This document shows positions 8,338 to 16,249 of a stretch of 33,405 nt of DNA, piece after piece. Within the stretch, counting starts at the first letter, position 1, and every line of letters begins with the position of its first letter. The DNA is from Rhodospirillaceae bacterium UBA4479. Lineage in GTDB: Bacteria > Pseudomonadota > Alphaproteobacteria > Rhodospirillales > Casp-alpha2. The position numbers and the translations under genes were made by a program. The notes beneath the pieces were generated by a model, which worked only from the letters and a program-made list of their open reading frames with translations, was not told where the DNA came from and ran no database searches. The stretch spans positions 1 to 33,405 of the forward strand of contig DGNZ01000109.1 of the NCBI GenBank assembly GCA_002389175.1, given 5' to 3'.

Positions 8338-9086
8338 TAAGCAGCCTCCCCAACGAAGTCGGCGTAACCATTTTTCTCAAGTTCGTGAGCCAGTTCTTTG
8401 CCACCAGTGCGTTGGATTTTACCATTCGCCAAGACGTGAACTTTATCCGGCACGATGTAATCGAGCAGTCGCTGATAGTGCGTGATTACAAGGCTGGAAC
8501 GCTCGGGCGAGCGAAGCGCATTCACGCCATCGGCTACAATTTTAAGGGCATCGATATCCAGACCACTGTCTGTCTCATCAAGGATCGCAAGCTTGGGTTC
8601 CAACACTGCCATTTGCAGCACTTCGTTGCGTTTTTTCTCTCCCCCTGAGAAGCCCACGTTGACGGCACGCTTGAGCATCTCATCGGACATATCCAGCTCT
8701 TTGGTCTTCCCGCGAAGCATTTTCATAAATTTGATCGCGTCGAGTTCTTTCTCGCCGTTGTAGCGACGCACAGCGTTCACGGCCTCTTTTAAGAAAGTCG
8801 AGTTCGGCACACCGGGTATTTCTACTGGATACTGAAATGCCAAGAAAATGCCCTTACCCGCGCGTTCCTCGGGGTTAAGCTGGGTCAGGTCTTCACCTTC
8901 ATAAATGATGCGGCCACCTGTGACTTCATAACCCTCACGACCCGCCAACACATAAGAAAGTGTCGACTTACCGGAACCATTCGGTCCCATGATGGCGTGG
9001 ATTTCACCTGGCTCAATCGTCAGGGACAGACCTTTCAAAATCTCGGTCCCGCCCACGGTGGCATGCAAATCTTTGATCTCTAACAT
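8337..9086 (-). CDS. sufC: SufC, ABC-type ATPase of the Fe-S scaffold
   Basis: Cytosolic ATPase driving shape changes in SufBC2D. With the ATG at 9086 it has 249 residues, the usual SufC length. Walker A is GPNGSGKST with K40, the signature is GFSGGEKKRNE (the SufC variant of LSGGQ), and Walker B with the catalytic acid is LAILDETDSGLD. H in VITHYQRLL is the switch histidine. AGGA lies eight bases before this ATG; an ORF start at 9104 would add six residues unlike the family. The gap to sufB is 26 bases. Confidence 0.96.
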   Translation of the reverse strand: MLEIKDLHATVGGTEILKGLSLTIEPGEIHAIMGPNGSGKSTLSYVLAGREGYEVTGGRIIYEGEDLTQLNPEERAGKGIFLAFQYPVEIPGVPNSTFLKEAVNAVRRYNGEKELDAIKFMKMLRGKTKELDMSDEMLKRAVNVGFSGGEKKRNEVLQMAVLEPKLAILDETDSGLDIDALKIVADGVNALRSPERSSLVITHYQRLLDYIVPDKVHVLANGKIQRTGGKELAHELEKNGYADFVGEAA

Positions 9087-9112
9087 TCGTTTATTCCTAA
9101 TCAATCGCCGGA

Positions 9113-10579
9113 TTAACCGACGCTTCCTTCAAGTGAAATTCCAACAAGCTTTTGTGCTTCGACTGCAAATTCCATCGGTAACTGCTGCAACACTTCACGG
9201 CAGAAACCATTTACGACCAATGCAACTGCCGCTTCTTCAGGGATGCCCCGCTGACGCAGATAAAACAGTTGGTCTTCAGAAATTGTCGATGTCGTTGCTT
9301 CGTGTTCGACGATGGCACCTTTGTTGCGACTTTCAATGTACGGCACCGTATGAGCACCGCATTTATCGCCAATCAACAACGAGTCACATTGTGTGTAGTT
9401 TCGAGCATCCACAGCCTTTGGCGAAATCTTGACCAAGCCGCGATAGGTCTGGTCTGATTTACCTGCCGAGATCCCCTTGGAAATGATCCGTGACGTCGTG
9501 TTCTTACCAATATGGATCATCTTGGTGCCGGTATCAGCTTGCTGCGCGTTGTTGGTAATGGCGATCGAATAAAATTCACCGACAGAGTTATCACCCTGCA
9601 AAATACAGCTTGGGTATTTCCATGTGATCGCAGACCCTGTCTCGACTTGGGTCCAGGAAATCTTGGAGTTTTTACCGCGGCATGCGCCCCGTTTGGTCAC
9701 AAAATTATAAATACCGCCTTTACCGTCCTCATCGCCTGGATACCAGTTCTGAACGGTAGAATATTTGATCTCGGCATCATCCAGCGCGATAAGCTCAACA
9801 ACCGCAGCATGCAACTGGTTTTCATCACGCATCGGCGCAGTGCAACCTTCGAGGTAGCTGACATATGATCCCTTGTCGGCAATGATTAAGGTCCGCTCAA
9901 ACTGTCCGGTATTCATCTCATTGATACGGAAGTACGTCGACAGTTCCATCGGGCAACGCACACCAGGTGGAATGTAGACAAATGATCCATCCGTGAACAC
10001 GGCAGCATTCAAACACGCATGCTTATTGTCCGCCATCGGCACGACAGAGCCCATATATTTTCGAACCAAATCAGGGCAGCGCTCTAGCGCTTCGGAAATC
10101 GGGCAAAAAATCACGCCGACTTCTTCGAGTTTTTTCTTAAATGTCGTCGCAACGGAAACACTATCAAAAACGTAATCGACGGCGACGTTCTTAACACCTG
10201 CCAGCAATTCCTGCTCGCGAAGGGGAATACCCAATTTTTCATAGGTCTCCAACAGCTTCGGATCGACCTCGTCCAAACTTTGAGGACCATCATCATCGCT
10301 CTTTGGCGCTGCATAATAGTGGTAGGCCTGATAATCAATTTGTGGAAAATCGACTTTTGCCCATTTTGGTTCTGGCATTTCCAGCCAACGGCGATACGCC
10401 TTCAAGCGGTATTCAAGCAACCACTCAGGCTCTTGTTTCTTGGCAGAGATAAAGCGAACAATATCCTCGTTCAGGCCCATGGGGGCCATTTCAGATTCGA
10501 TGTCCGTGACAAAGCCGTACTTGTACTTCTCACCGGAAATCGTCTGTACCTGGTCAACTGTTTCAGCTGTCGCTACCAT
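9113..10579 (-). CDS. sufB: SufB, Fe-S scaffold subunit
   Basis: Main scaffold on which the nascent cluster forms. It has 488 residues, as expected. The C-terminal core carries NYTQCDSLLIGDKCGAHTVP, in which the first cysteine matches the cluster-forming Cys405 of E. coli SufB, and the downstream YIESRNKGAIVEHEATTS supplies the conserved acid and histidines. GFCREVLQQLPMEF at the C-terminus is family-typical. GGAAAG is a few bases before the ATG at 10579. It follows desulfurase 2 by 44 bases. Confidence 0.97.
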   Translation of the reverse strand: MVATAETVDQVQTISGEKYKYGFVTDIESEMAPMGLNEDIVRFISAKKQEPEWLLEYRLKAYRRWLEMPEPKWAKVDFPQIDYQAYHYYAAPKSDDDGPQSLDEVDPKLLETYEKLGIPLREQELLAGVKNVAVDYVFDSVSVATTFKKKLEEVGVIFCPISEALERCPDLVRKYMGSVVPMADNKHACLNAAVFTDGSFVYIPPGVRCPMELSTYFRINEMNTGQFERTLIIADKGSYVSYLEGCTAPMRDENQLHAAVVELIALDDAEIKYSTVQNWYPGDEDGKGGIYNFVTKRGACRGKNSKISWTQVETGSAITWKYPSCILQGDNSVGEFYSIAITNNAQQADTGTKMIHIGKNTTSRIISKGISAGKSDQTYRGLVKISPKAVDARNYTQCDSLLIGDKCGAHTVPYIESRNKGAIVEHEATTSTISEDQLFYLRQRGIPEEAAVALVVNGFCREVLQQLPMEFAVEAQKLVGISLEGSVG

Positions 10580-10623
10580 TCTTACTTTCCTTCACTCTCG
10601 CCAAAATAGGCTTTTTCGTTCAC

Positions 10624-11820
10624 TTAACCCGCGACCGAGGCGGCATTCGTTACCAACCCTGCCCCGCGCAATTTTTCAACAGCGTTCGATATTGCTGCAA
10701 TCGCTTGATCAATTTCTTGAGCCGTTGTCATCCGACCGACACACATGCGCACAGAACTGTGTGCATCTAAGTCCGAAAGCCCGATAGCTCTTAGTACATA
10801 AGATGGCTCAACAGAGGTGGATGTACATGCAGACCCGCTAGAAATCGCAACATAATCCTTTAGCGCATTCATCAAGGATTCTGAATCAACACCACGGAAG
10901 CCGATATTAATATTGCCCATCACACGCTGATTTTGGCTGCCATTCACGAATGTATCCGCGATCCGCTGCTGTAACCCTTTGAGTAATCGGTCGCGCAAAT
11001 TGCGAATACGGGCAGCCTCTTGGTCTAAATCTTGACTGATAATTTCAGCTGCCTTGCCAAACCCAACCACGAGTGGTGCAGGCAATGTACCAGAGCGCAT
11101 GGTCCGCTCTTGCCCGCCGCCATCCATTAACGGCTCAAAGCGTACACGGGGTTTTCTGCGCACATAAAGCGCGCCAATTCCCATGGGGCCGTACATTTTA
11201 TGTCCACTCAGGCTCATCAGATCGATGTTCATCGCCTGGACATCAATCACAATCTTCCCCGTCGCTTGGGCAGCATCGGTATGTAGATACACATTACGAT
11301 CGCGGCAGATCGCGCCGATTTCAGCAAGAGGCTGTATAACACCAATTTCATTGTTCACGAGCATGACCGACACTAACGCTGTATCGGGCTTAATAGCGGC
11401 AGCCACTGTATCAGGATCGACAAGACCGTCTGCATTCACATCTAGCCACGTCACATCGATTTCATGGCGCTGCATGTATTTGATCGATTCAAGAACACAT
11501 TTATGTTCGGTCTTCAGCGCGACCATGTGGTTTTTGCGGCCTGCAAAGAACCGACCGACACCCTTGATCGCCATGTTGTTGCTCTCGGTTGCGCCTGACG
11601 TGAAGATCACCTCACGGGGATCAGCGTTGATCATCGTCGCAATTTGCTGGCGCGCCACTTCGACCGCATCACGTGCTTCCCACCCATAAGAATGAGATGT
11701 CGAATGCGGGTTCCCAAATGCCTGCGTGAAAAACGGCGTCATGGCGTCCATCACACGTTCATCAACAGGGGTCGTCGCTTGGTAATCTAAATAAATTGGG
11801 CGGGCCTCAGTATTCGTCAT
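10624..11820 (-). CDS. iscS: Cysteine desulfurase 2, IscS-like (group I)
   Basis: Group I cysteine desulfurase with 398 residues. It opens with PIYLDYQATTPVDERV, has the PLP lysine in SLSGHKMYGPMG and the mobile catalytic cysteine in SSGSACTSTSVEPSYVLRA. FEPLMDGGGQERTMRSGT is conserved in IscS. This is the IscS-like one of the two group I enzymes here and precedes sufB directly. The start at 11820 makes an ATGA overlap with the stop of desulfurase 1; an upstream ATG at 11862 lies inside that gene. It may also supply sulfur for tRNA thiolation. No iscU scaffold gene is present. Confidence 0.93.
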   Translation of the reverse strand: MTNTEARPIYLDYQATTPVDERVMDAMTPFFTQAFGNPHSTSHSYGWEARDAVEVARQQIATMINADPREVIFTSGATESNNMAIKGVGRFFAGRKNHMVALKTEHKCVLESIKYMQRHEIDVTWLDVNADGLVDPDTVAAAIKPDTALVSVMLVNNEIGVIQPLAEIGAICRDRNVYLHTDAAQATGKIVIDVQAMNIDLMSLSGHKMYGPMGIGALYVRRKPRVRFEPLMDGGGQERTMRSGTLPAPLVVGFGKAAEIISQDLDQEAARIRNLRDRLLKGLQQRIADTFVNGSQNQRVMGNINIGFRGVDSESLMNALKDYVAISSGSACTSTSVEPSYVLRAIGLSDLDAHSSVRMCVGRMTTAQEIDQAIAAISNAVEKLRGAGLVTNAASVAG

Positions 11821-12923
11821 GCCGCCACCTCTGATGCCGTCCGGGCGCGCAATGCACGCCATGCATCAATGAATGCACCGACATCTGACGGATCATTGGC
11901 CCAACCCAGGGACATTCTGATCGTTTGCCCGGCGTCTTCATCCGACAAACCCATGGCACGAAGCACATGGCTGGGCTCAACCTTGCCAGACGAGCATGCG
12001 GACCCCGCACTAATCGCAATACCTGCCAGATCAAACGCCATCACTTGAGTTTCAGCAGACACACCGCGCATACCGATGCAGGATGTGTTCGCTAAGCGTG
12101 ATACGCCTTGCCCATAAAAGACTGCATCCCCCGCAAGCGCGATTTCAATGCCATCACGCATATCAGCAAGGGCTTGGAAGTCATCAAATTCTGCAAGGGC
12201 AGCTTCGGCAGCGCCACCAAATCCGGCAATGCCGATGACGTTCTCAGTACCCGCACGACGGCGACGCTCCTGACCGCCACCTTTGACCAACGGCTCAAAC
12301 GGCACCCCATCACGAACGATGATTGCGCCGATACCTTGCGGACCACCCAGCTTATGTGCGCTCAAAGAAATCGCGTCAGAGACTCGAACAATTGGCGCTA
12401 AATCAATTTTGCCCGCAGCTTGGATCGCATCAACATGAAGCTTTGCATCAAATTCACGAACGATTTCAGCAACTGCTTGAATCGGCTGGATAACACCCGT
12501 TTCATTATTCGCTGCCATAACTGATAAAAGTGTCCGGCCATCTAAGCCTGAAACAACCTCGCGCAGGGCATTAAGATCAATCACTCCATCGGCATCGACC
12601 GGTACAATCATTGCGTTCGGGACGGCATCCAGCACTGATGCATGCTCTACCGATGTCGTCACGATGTTATTCGCAGCTATCCCATGCAAAAGGGTGTTAT
12701 TCGCTTCGGAACCGCCGGACGTGAAAATAACGTTCGCAGGCGCGCAAGCTGCAAGGGCCGCTACATGTTCGCGAGCGTCTTCAACGATACGTCTTTGCGC
12801 TTGTCCGAAACCGTGCACAGACGACGGATTGCCAGGCGCGTCCATTGCGCACAGCATCGCCCCTTTCGCTTCTGGTCGAAGCGGCGTGGTCGCATTGTTA
12901 TCGAGGTAGAAACCGTCGCGCAT
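11817..12923 (-). CDS. Cysteine desulfurase 1, NifS/IscS-like (group I, divergent)
   Basis: Second group I desulfurase, 368 residues from the ATG at 12923 (MRDGFYLDNNATTPLRPEA). The PLP lysine is in SLSAHKLGGPQG and the catalytic cysteine in SAGSACSSGKVEPSHVL. It is shorter than IscS and lacks its C-terminal tail, closer to the NifS-like enzymes often found as the first of two in alphaproteobacterial Suf clusters. Upstream in-frame starts run back into the iscR gene and give a non-family N-terminus. The gap from iscR is 28 bases, and the stop overlaps the next start (ATGA). Whether it serves Suf, tRNA thiolation or selenium metabolism is not visible. Confidence 0.92.
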   Translation of the reverse strand: MRDGFYLDNNATTPLRPEAKGAMLCAMDAPGNPSSVHGFGQAQRRIVEDAREHVAALAACAPANVIFTSGGSEANNTLLHGIAANNIVTTSVEHASVLDAVPNAMIVPVDADGVIDLNALREVVSGLDGRTLLSVMAANNETGVIQPIQAVAEIVREFDAKLHVDAIQAAGKIDLAPIVRVSDAISLSAHKLGGPQGIGAIIVRDGVPFEPLVKGGGQERRRRAGTENVIGIAGFGGAAEAALAEFDDFQALADMRDGIEIALAGDAVFYGQGVSRLANTSCIGMRGVSAETQVMAFDLAGIAISAGSACSSGKVEPSHVLRAMGLSDEDAGQTIRMSLGWANDPSDVGAFIDAWRALRARTASEVAA

Positions 12924-12951
12924 CAACGTTATTCCAAAACCAACTGACGTA

Positions 12952-13425
12952 TTATTCGCCGGCGACCATTTGCTGATCACGGCCCATGGCATACAACATG
13001 CCACTAGCACCCAACACTTTGCGGTCGACCACATCTTCAAGAGAGACCGAACTCAGGAACAGATAGATTTGGTTCCCCAACTCTTCCCACAAATCATGGG
13101 TCAAACATCGTTGCTGCCGACCATGACAACCGGATGGGCTACCTGGCGTACAACGCGTCGCCTTGATCGTCTCATCAACAGCCATGATCACATCAGCGAC
13201 ACGGATTTCAGACGATTCACGGGCCAGCAAATATCCACCACCTGGACCCCGGACACTGTTAACCAATTGCCCACGACGCAGTCTGCCGAAAAGCTGCTCT
13301 AGATAGGACAGAGAGATTTCCTGGCGATCAGCAACGTCTGCCAACGCAATGGGCTGACCATTAGAGTGTGTAGCCAAATCAACCAACGCCATGACCGCGT
13401 AGCGCCCTTTGGTACTTAGTTTCAT
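12952..13425 (-). CDS. iscR: IscR, Rrf2-family Fe-S-sensing repressor
   Basis: Dimeric winged-helix regulator that binds a 2Fe-2S cluster and represses Fe-S genes when clusters are plentiful. MKLSTKGRYAVMAL starts the DNA-binding domain; E43 in SYLEQLF and RGPGGGY at 59-65 match IscR. Cluster ligands are C92, C100 and C107, followed by LTH with H110. E. coli has the same order at 92, 98, 104 and 107, so the loop here is three residues longer. Three cysteines distinguish it from RirA and from single-cysteine Rhodobacter IscR. AAGGAG stands eight bases before the ATG. It lies 31 bases after cysE, and matching binding sites lie upstream of cysE. Confidence 0.95.
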   Translation of the reverse strand: MKLSTKGRYAVMALVDLATHSNGQPIALADVADRQEISLSYLEQLFGRLRRGQLVNSVRGPGGGYLLARESSEIRVADVIMAVDETIKATRCTPGSPSGCHGRQQRCLTHDLWEELGNQIYLFLSSVSLEDVVDRKVLGASGMLYAMGRDQQMVAGE

Positions 13426-13456
13426 TCTTCTACTCCTTGTTACGGCCGGTTCGCGT

Positions 13457-14206
13457 TTATGCTACCGAAGATTGGCGACCCGGCTCGGAATTGCCGCCCT
13501 CGTCATCATCATCCTTTGAGCGGGAAGTTTTTTCCTGCTCAAGTTCATCAATTCGTTTTTGCATTTCCGTCATTTGGTTGCGCATTTGATCCAGAATTTG
13601 CTGGACTGGATCTGGTACACCCTCAGGTGACGTTGCATAAGCGCGGAATTCACCAGTTTTTGATTTGTCCCGCGGCATGATCACTTTTGCAGGAATACCA
13701 ACAGCTGTCATACAGGCTGGGATATCGGTTGTTACAACCGCGTTCGCGCCTACGCGTGCATGCTCGCCCACAACGATGGGACCAAGAATCTGCGCGCCCG
13801 AGCCTACAATCACACCATTGCCCAATGTCGGATGTCGCTTGGTACCGACCTGCGCTGCACTATCAACACTGGGGGCCACCCCACCAAGTGTCACATCGTG
13901 GTACAACGTCACGTTGTCACCAATTTCAGCGGTTTCGCCAACAACGACGCCCGTACCATGATCAATAACAAAACAGCAACCGATTGTCGCACCCGGATGG
14001 ATTTCGATACCCGTCAAAATCCTGCCGATCTGAGAAATAAACCGAGCGATAAAACGCAGATTTTGGCGCCAAAGCCAATTTGAGATGCGATAAAATACGA
14101 TCGCATGGAAGCCTTGGTATAGAATTGCCACTTCAAGACGCGAGCGTGCAGCGGGGTCGCGTTCGAGAAATGCGTCCAGATCTGCCTTTAATCGCTTGAA
14201 AACCAT
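13457..14206 (-). CDS. cysE: Serine O-acetyltransferase
   Basis: Acetylates serine with acetyl-CoA to O-acetylserine, the committed step to cysteine. It is the short form, 249 residues from the ATG at 14206 (a GTG lies one codon upstream). The left-handed beta-helix carries HPGATIGCCFVIDHGTGVVV with the catalytic Asp-His pair, then GDNVTLYHDVTLGG and the acetyl-CoA binding GVGAxAVV-type turn GANAVVT. The last 65 residues leave the fold: a predicted helix with repeated Gln/Met/Glu, then an acidic DDDDEGG tail. It is the first gene of the minus-strand Fe-S cluster, so cysteine supply and cysteine desulfuration are co-transcribed. Confidence 0.94.
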   Translation of the reverse strand: MVFKRLKADLDAFLERDPAARSRLEVAILYQGFHAIVFYRISNWLWRQNLRFIARFISQIGRILTGIEIHPGATIGCCFVIDHGTGVVVGETAEIGDNVTLYHDVTLGGVAPSVDSAAQVGTKRHPTLGNGVIVGSGAQILGPIVVGEHARVGANAVVTTDIPACMTAVGIPAKVIMPRDKSKTGEFRAYATSPEGVPDPVQQILDQMRNQMTEMQKRIDELEQEKTSRSKDDDDEGGNSEPGRQSSVA

Positions 14207-14282
14207 CACATTATCTTTATGTTCTCACGGTTTTGATCGCCCACGGGCAATAAGACCGTATGTTTTTACTAATCTTATCGTT

Positions 14283-14311
14283 TATATAATAAACCCGACT
14301 AAATTGGTCAA
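14283..14311 (-). promoter_or_regulatory. Sigma70-type promoter for the cysE-iscR-suf operon
   Basis: On the minus strand TTGACC (14306-14311) is followed after exactly 17 bases by TATATA (14283-14288). Transcription would begin near 14276, giving a leader of about 70 bases before cysE. The -35 lies inside the first IscR box, so bound IscR would block RNA polymerase. The assignment rests on spacing and consensus only. Confidence 0.65.
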
Positions 14312-14315
14312 CTAT
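14291..14315. promoter_or_regulatory. IscR type 1 binding site (box 1)
   Basis: Read on the minus strand the 25-base site has the core GTTGACCAATTTAGTCGG, flanked by ATA on the left and GTTT on the right. Against the E. coli type 1 consensus (ATASYYGACTRWWWYAGTCRRSTAT, written here in IUPAC code from memory) I count 23 of 25 positions matching; the mismatches are one C for T in the left half and one T for A near the right end. It covers the -35 of the cysE promoter, the expected position for repression by holo-IscR, whose gene is second in the operon. Confidence 0.82.
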
Positions 14316-14356
14316 TTTGCCCACGTTTTATTGAGATATTCTATTCATTCTTCGGA

Positions 14357-14381
14357 TTAACCAACTAAATTACTCGGCAAT
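14357..14381. promoter_or_regulatory. Second IscR-like site (box 2), near the hydrolase gene
   Basis: On the plus strand the core is ACCAACTAAATTACTCGG. It matches about 20 of 25 type 1 positions and shares the ACTAAATT centre with box 1. Its centre is 66 bases from that of box 1 and 46 bases before the hydrolase ATG. It may regulate the hydrolase or strengthen control of the operon; several IscR boxes at one promoter are known in E. coli iscR. Confidence 0.55.
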
Positions 14382-14414
14382 TGCCGCCGATCGCTTACAG
14401 GAGTCTAATTTCGT

Positions 14415-15050
14415 ATGCCTGACGTCATTTTTAACGGCCCAGACGGTCGCCTCGAAGGACGATACCAGCACGCAAAGACTGATGATGCACCGGTGGCACT
14501 GATTCTTCATCCACATCCGCAGCATGGCGGAACGATGAACAATCGGGTGGTTTATTCGCTCTACCACAGCTTTGTACGCCGCGGTTTTTCAACGCTGCGC
14601 TTCAATTTCCGAGGTGTTGGACGCTCTCAAGGCGAATTCGATGACGGTCTTGGCGAATTAAGCGATGCCGCCGCAGCCCTTGATTGGATGCAAGGCCACA
14701 ATCCCAACGCAACGGGCTGTTGGATTGCAGGGTTTTCGTTCGGTGCGTGGATTTCAATGCAACTGATGATGCGCCGTCCTGAAATTAACGGCTTTATTTC
14801 AATAGCCACCCCTTCCAGCATTCATGACTTTTCGTTTTTGGCGCCCTGCCCTTCCAGCGGATTAATGGTTCACGGTGACAGTGACGATATCATCCCTGAA
14901 GAGGCAACCGCCAAACTGGCAGACAAGCTGGATAAGCAGAAGAACATCAGCATCGATTACAAAGTCATCAAAGGCTGCGATCATTTCTTCAGAAACAGCC
15001 TTGAAGACATGGAAAAGCACGTCGAGAAATATCTCGATACCAATCTTTGA
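14415..15050 (+). CDS. Alpha/beta hydrolase (COG2945-like)
   Basis: A 211-residue serine hydrolase of unknown substrate. HPHPQHGGTMNNRVV at 32-46 and LRFNFRGVGRSQG are hallmarks of this small family; the nucleophile is S108 in GFSFGAW, with the acid in HGDSDDIIP and the base in GCDHFF. No signal peptide, so cytosolic. AGGAG is 11 bases before the ATG. In alphaproteobacteria I recall this hydrolase commonly sitting beside the desulfurase-suf cluster; here it is divergent from it with an IscR-like box between, so a link to Fe-S or persulfide metabolism is a fair but untested guess. Confidence 0.85.
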   Translation: MPDVIFNGPDGRLEGRYQHAKTDDAPVALILHPHPQHGGTMNNRVVYSLYHSFVRRGFSTLRFNFRGVGRSQGEFDDGLGELSDAAAALDWMQGHNPNATGCWIAGFSFGAWISMQLMMRRPEINGFISIATPSSIHDFSFLAPCPSSGLMVHGDSDDIIPEEATAKLADKLDKQKNISIDYKVIKGCDHFFRNSLEDMEKHVEKYLDTNL

Positions 15051-15071
15051 GCGATATTCTTTAGATCTAGG

Positions 15072-16205
15072 CTAAGGAAAATTGAGGATGCCGCCCCTTT
15101 GAGGGGTTGGCACGCCTGTTGTCGTCGGCAAACTGAGCGGCAATCCTTTTTCCGACCGTACGGCCAAGAATGCAAAGGCCTGAGCCTCTATTGCGTCGCC
15201 GTTCCAACCAACACTTTCAACCGGCTCAATCGGGCAGTGTAGCAGCATCCTAAGTCCTGCCATGATGGCAGGATTATGCCGACCCCCGCCGCTAACAAGC
15301 CAACGTAGGGGCGGCGACGGAAGAAGATTAGCCCCAAGCTTTACAGACATTGCTGTAAACGCCACCAACGTGGCGGCCCCATCCTCGACCGACAAACCAT
15401 CAACAGAGGATCGGTCAAAATGATCACGATCCAACGACTTTGGATACGGCGCTTCAAAATAAGGATCATCAAGCAACATATTGAGTACGTGCTGATCAAC
15501 TTTGCCATTACGCGCCAACGTGCCGTCTTTATCCATCGCAGCACCTGTGTGCTCGTGCACCCAATCGTCAATCAGGGCACTTGCAGGACCCGTATCAAAG
15601 GCAATCACTGCACCATCCGCACTTATCCAACTCAGATTGCCAACGCCGCCTAAATTCAGCACGCACAGAGGTGTATCGAGTTTCCTTGCAAGGGCAGCAT
15701 GGAATAGCGGCGCAAACGGCGCCCCTTCACCGCCTGCGGCAACGTCGGCTGATCTAAAATCACTCACGACAGGAACGCCAAGACGGACCGCAAGACGCTT
15801 GCCGTCGCCAAGTTGGCACGTCACGCCATTTTTAGGATCGTGGAACACGGTCTGGCCATGGAAACCGATGACGCCAACCGTTGATAAATTAATATTTGCG
15901 CGTTTCGCGAAATCTTCGACGGCTTCGGCATGAGAATCCGTGATATCGTCGATCATTTCCTGCAAGTCGGGGCCAGCGACGGGCACGTGTCCAATCACAC
16001 CCTGCAATGCGGTACGAAGGAGTTCAGTATAGGGGTATGATGCAAATGCCCCAAACTTGCGAACCGACTTTCCATCCGTTTCAATCAGCGCAACATCAAT
16101 ACCATCCATCGATGTGCCGCTCATCAATCCGATCGCGGTTGTCCATTTAGGATCATCACCAACTTGATTTGATCGCGCGGAAACATTGTCTGTATCACTC
16201 TGCAT
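15072..16205 (-). CDS. anmK: Anhydro-N-acetylmuramic acid kinase
   Basis: Cleaves the 1,6-anhydro ring and phosphorylates, converting recycled anhydro-MurNAc to MurNAc-6-phosphate. It has 377 residues. The ATP-binding signature GLMSGTSMDGID is at 26-37; GFHGQTVFHDP, LNLGGVGNLSW and AFDTGPASALIDDWV follow as in the family, and LVSGGGRHNPAIM is near the C-terminus. The first 20 residues are an unconserved, polar lead. It is convergent with the hydrolase (21-base gap) and divergent from tyrS with only 44 bases between the start codons, so the promoters must overlap. Confidence 0.95.
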   Translation of the reverse strand: MQSDTDNVSARSNQVGDDPKWTTAIGLMSGTSMDGIDVALIETDGKSVRKFGAFASYPYTELLRTALQGVIGHVPVAGPDLQEMIDDITDSHAEAVEDFAKRANINLSTVGVIGFHGQTVFHDPKNGVTCQLGDGKRLAVRLGVPVVSDFRSADVAAGGEGAPFAPLFHAALARKLDTPLCVLNLGGVGNLSWISADGAVIAFDTGPASALIDDWVHEHTGAAMDKDGTLARNGKVDQHVLNMLLDDPYFEAPYPKSLDRDHFDRSSVDGLSVEDGAATLVAFTAMSVKLGANLLPSPPLRWLVSGGGRHNPAIMAGLRMLLHCPIEPVESVGWNGDAIEAQAFAFLAVRSEKGLPLSLPTTTGVPTPQRGGILNFP

Positions 16206-16249
16206 GTGCTAATGATCCGCGCCCCCAACAAGAACGGCAAGCGAAATTC

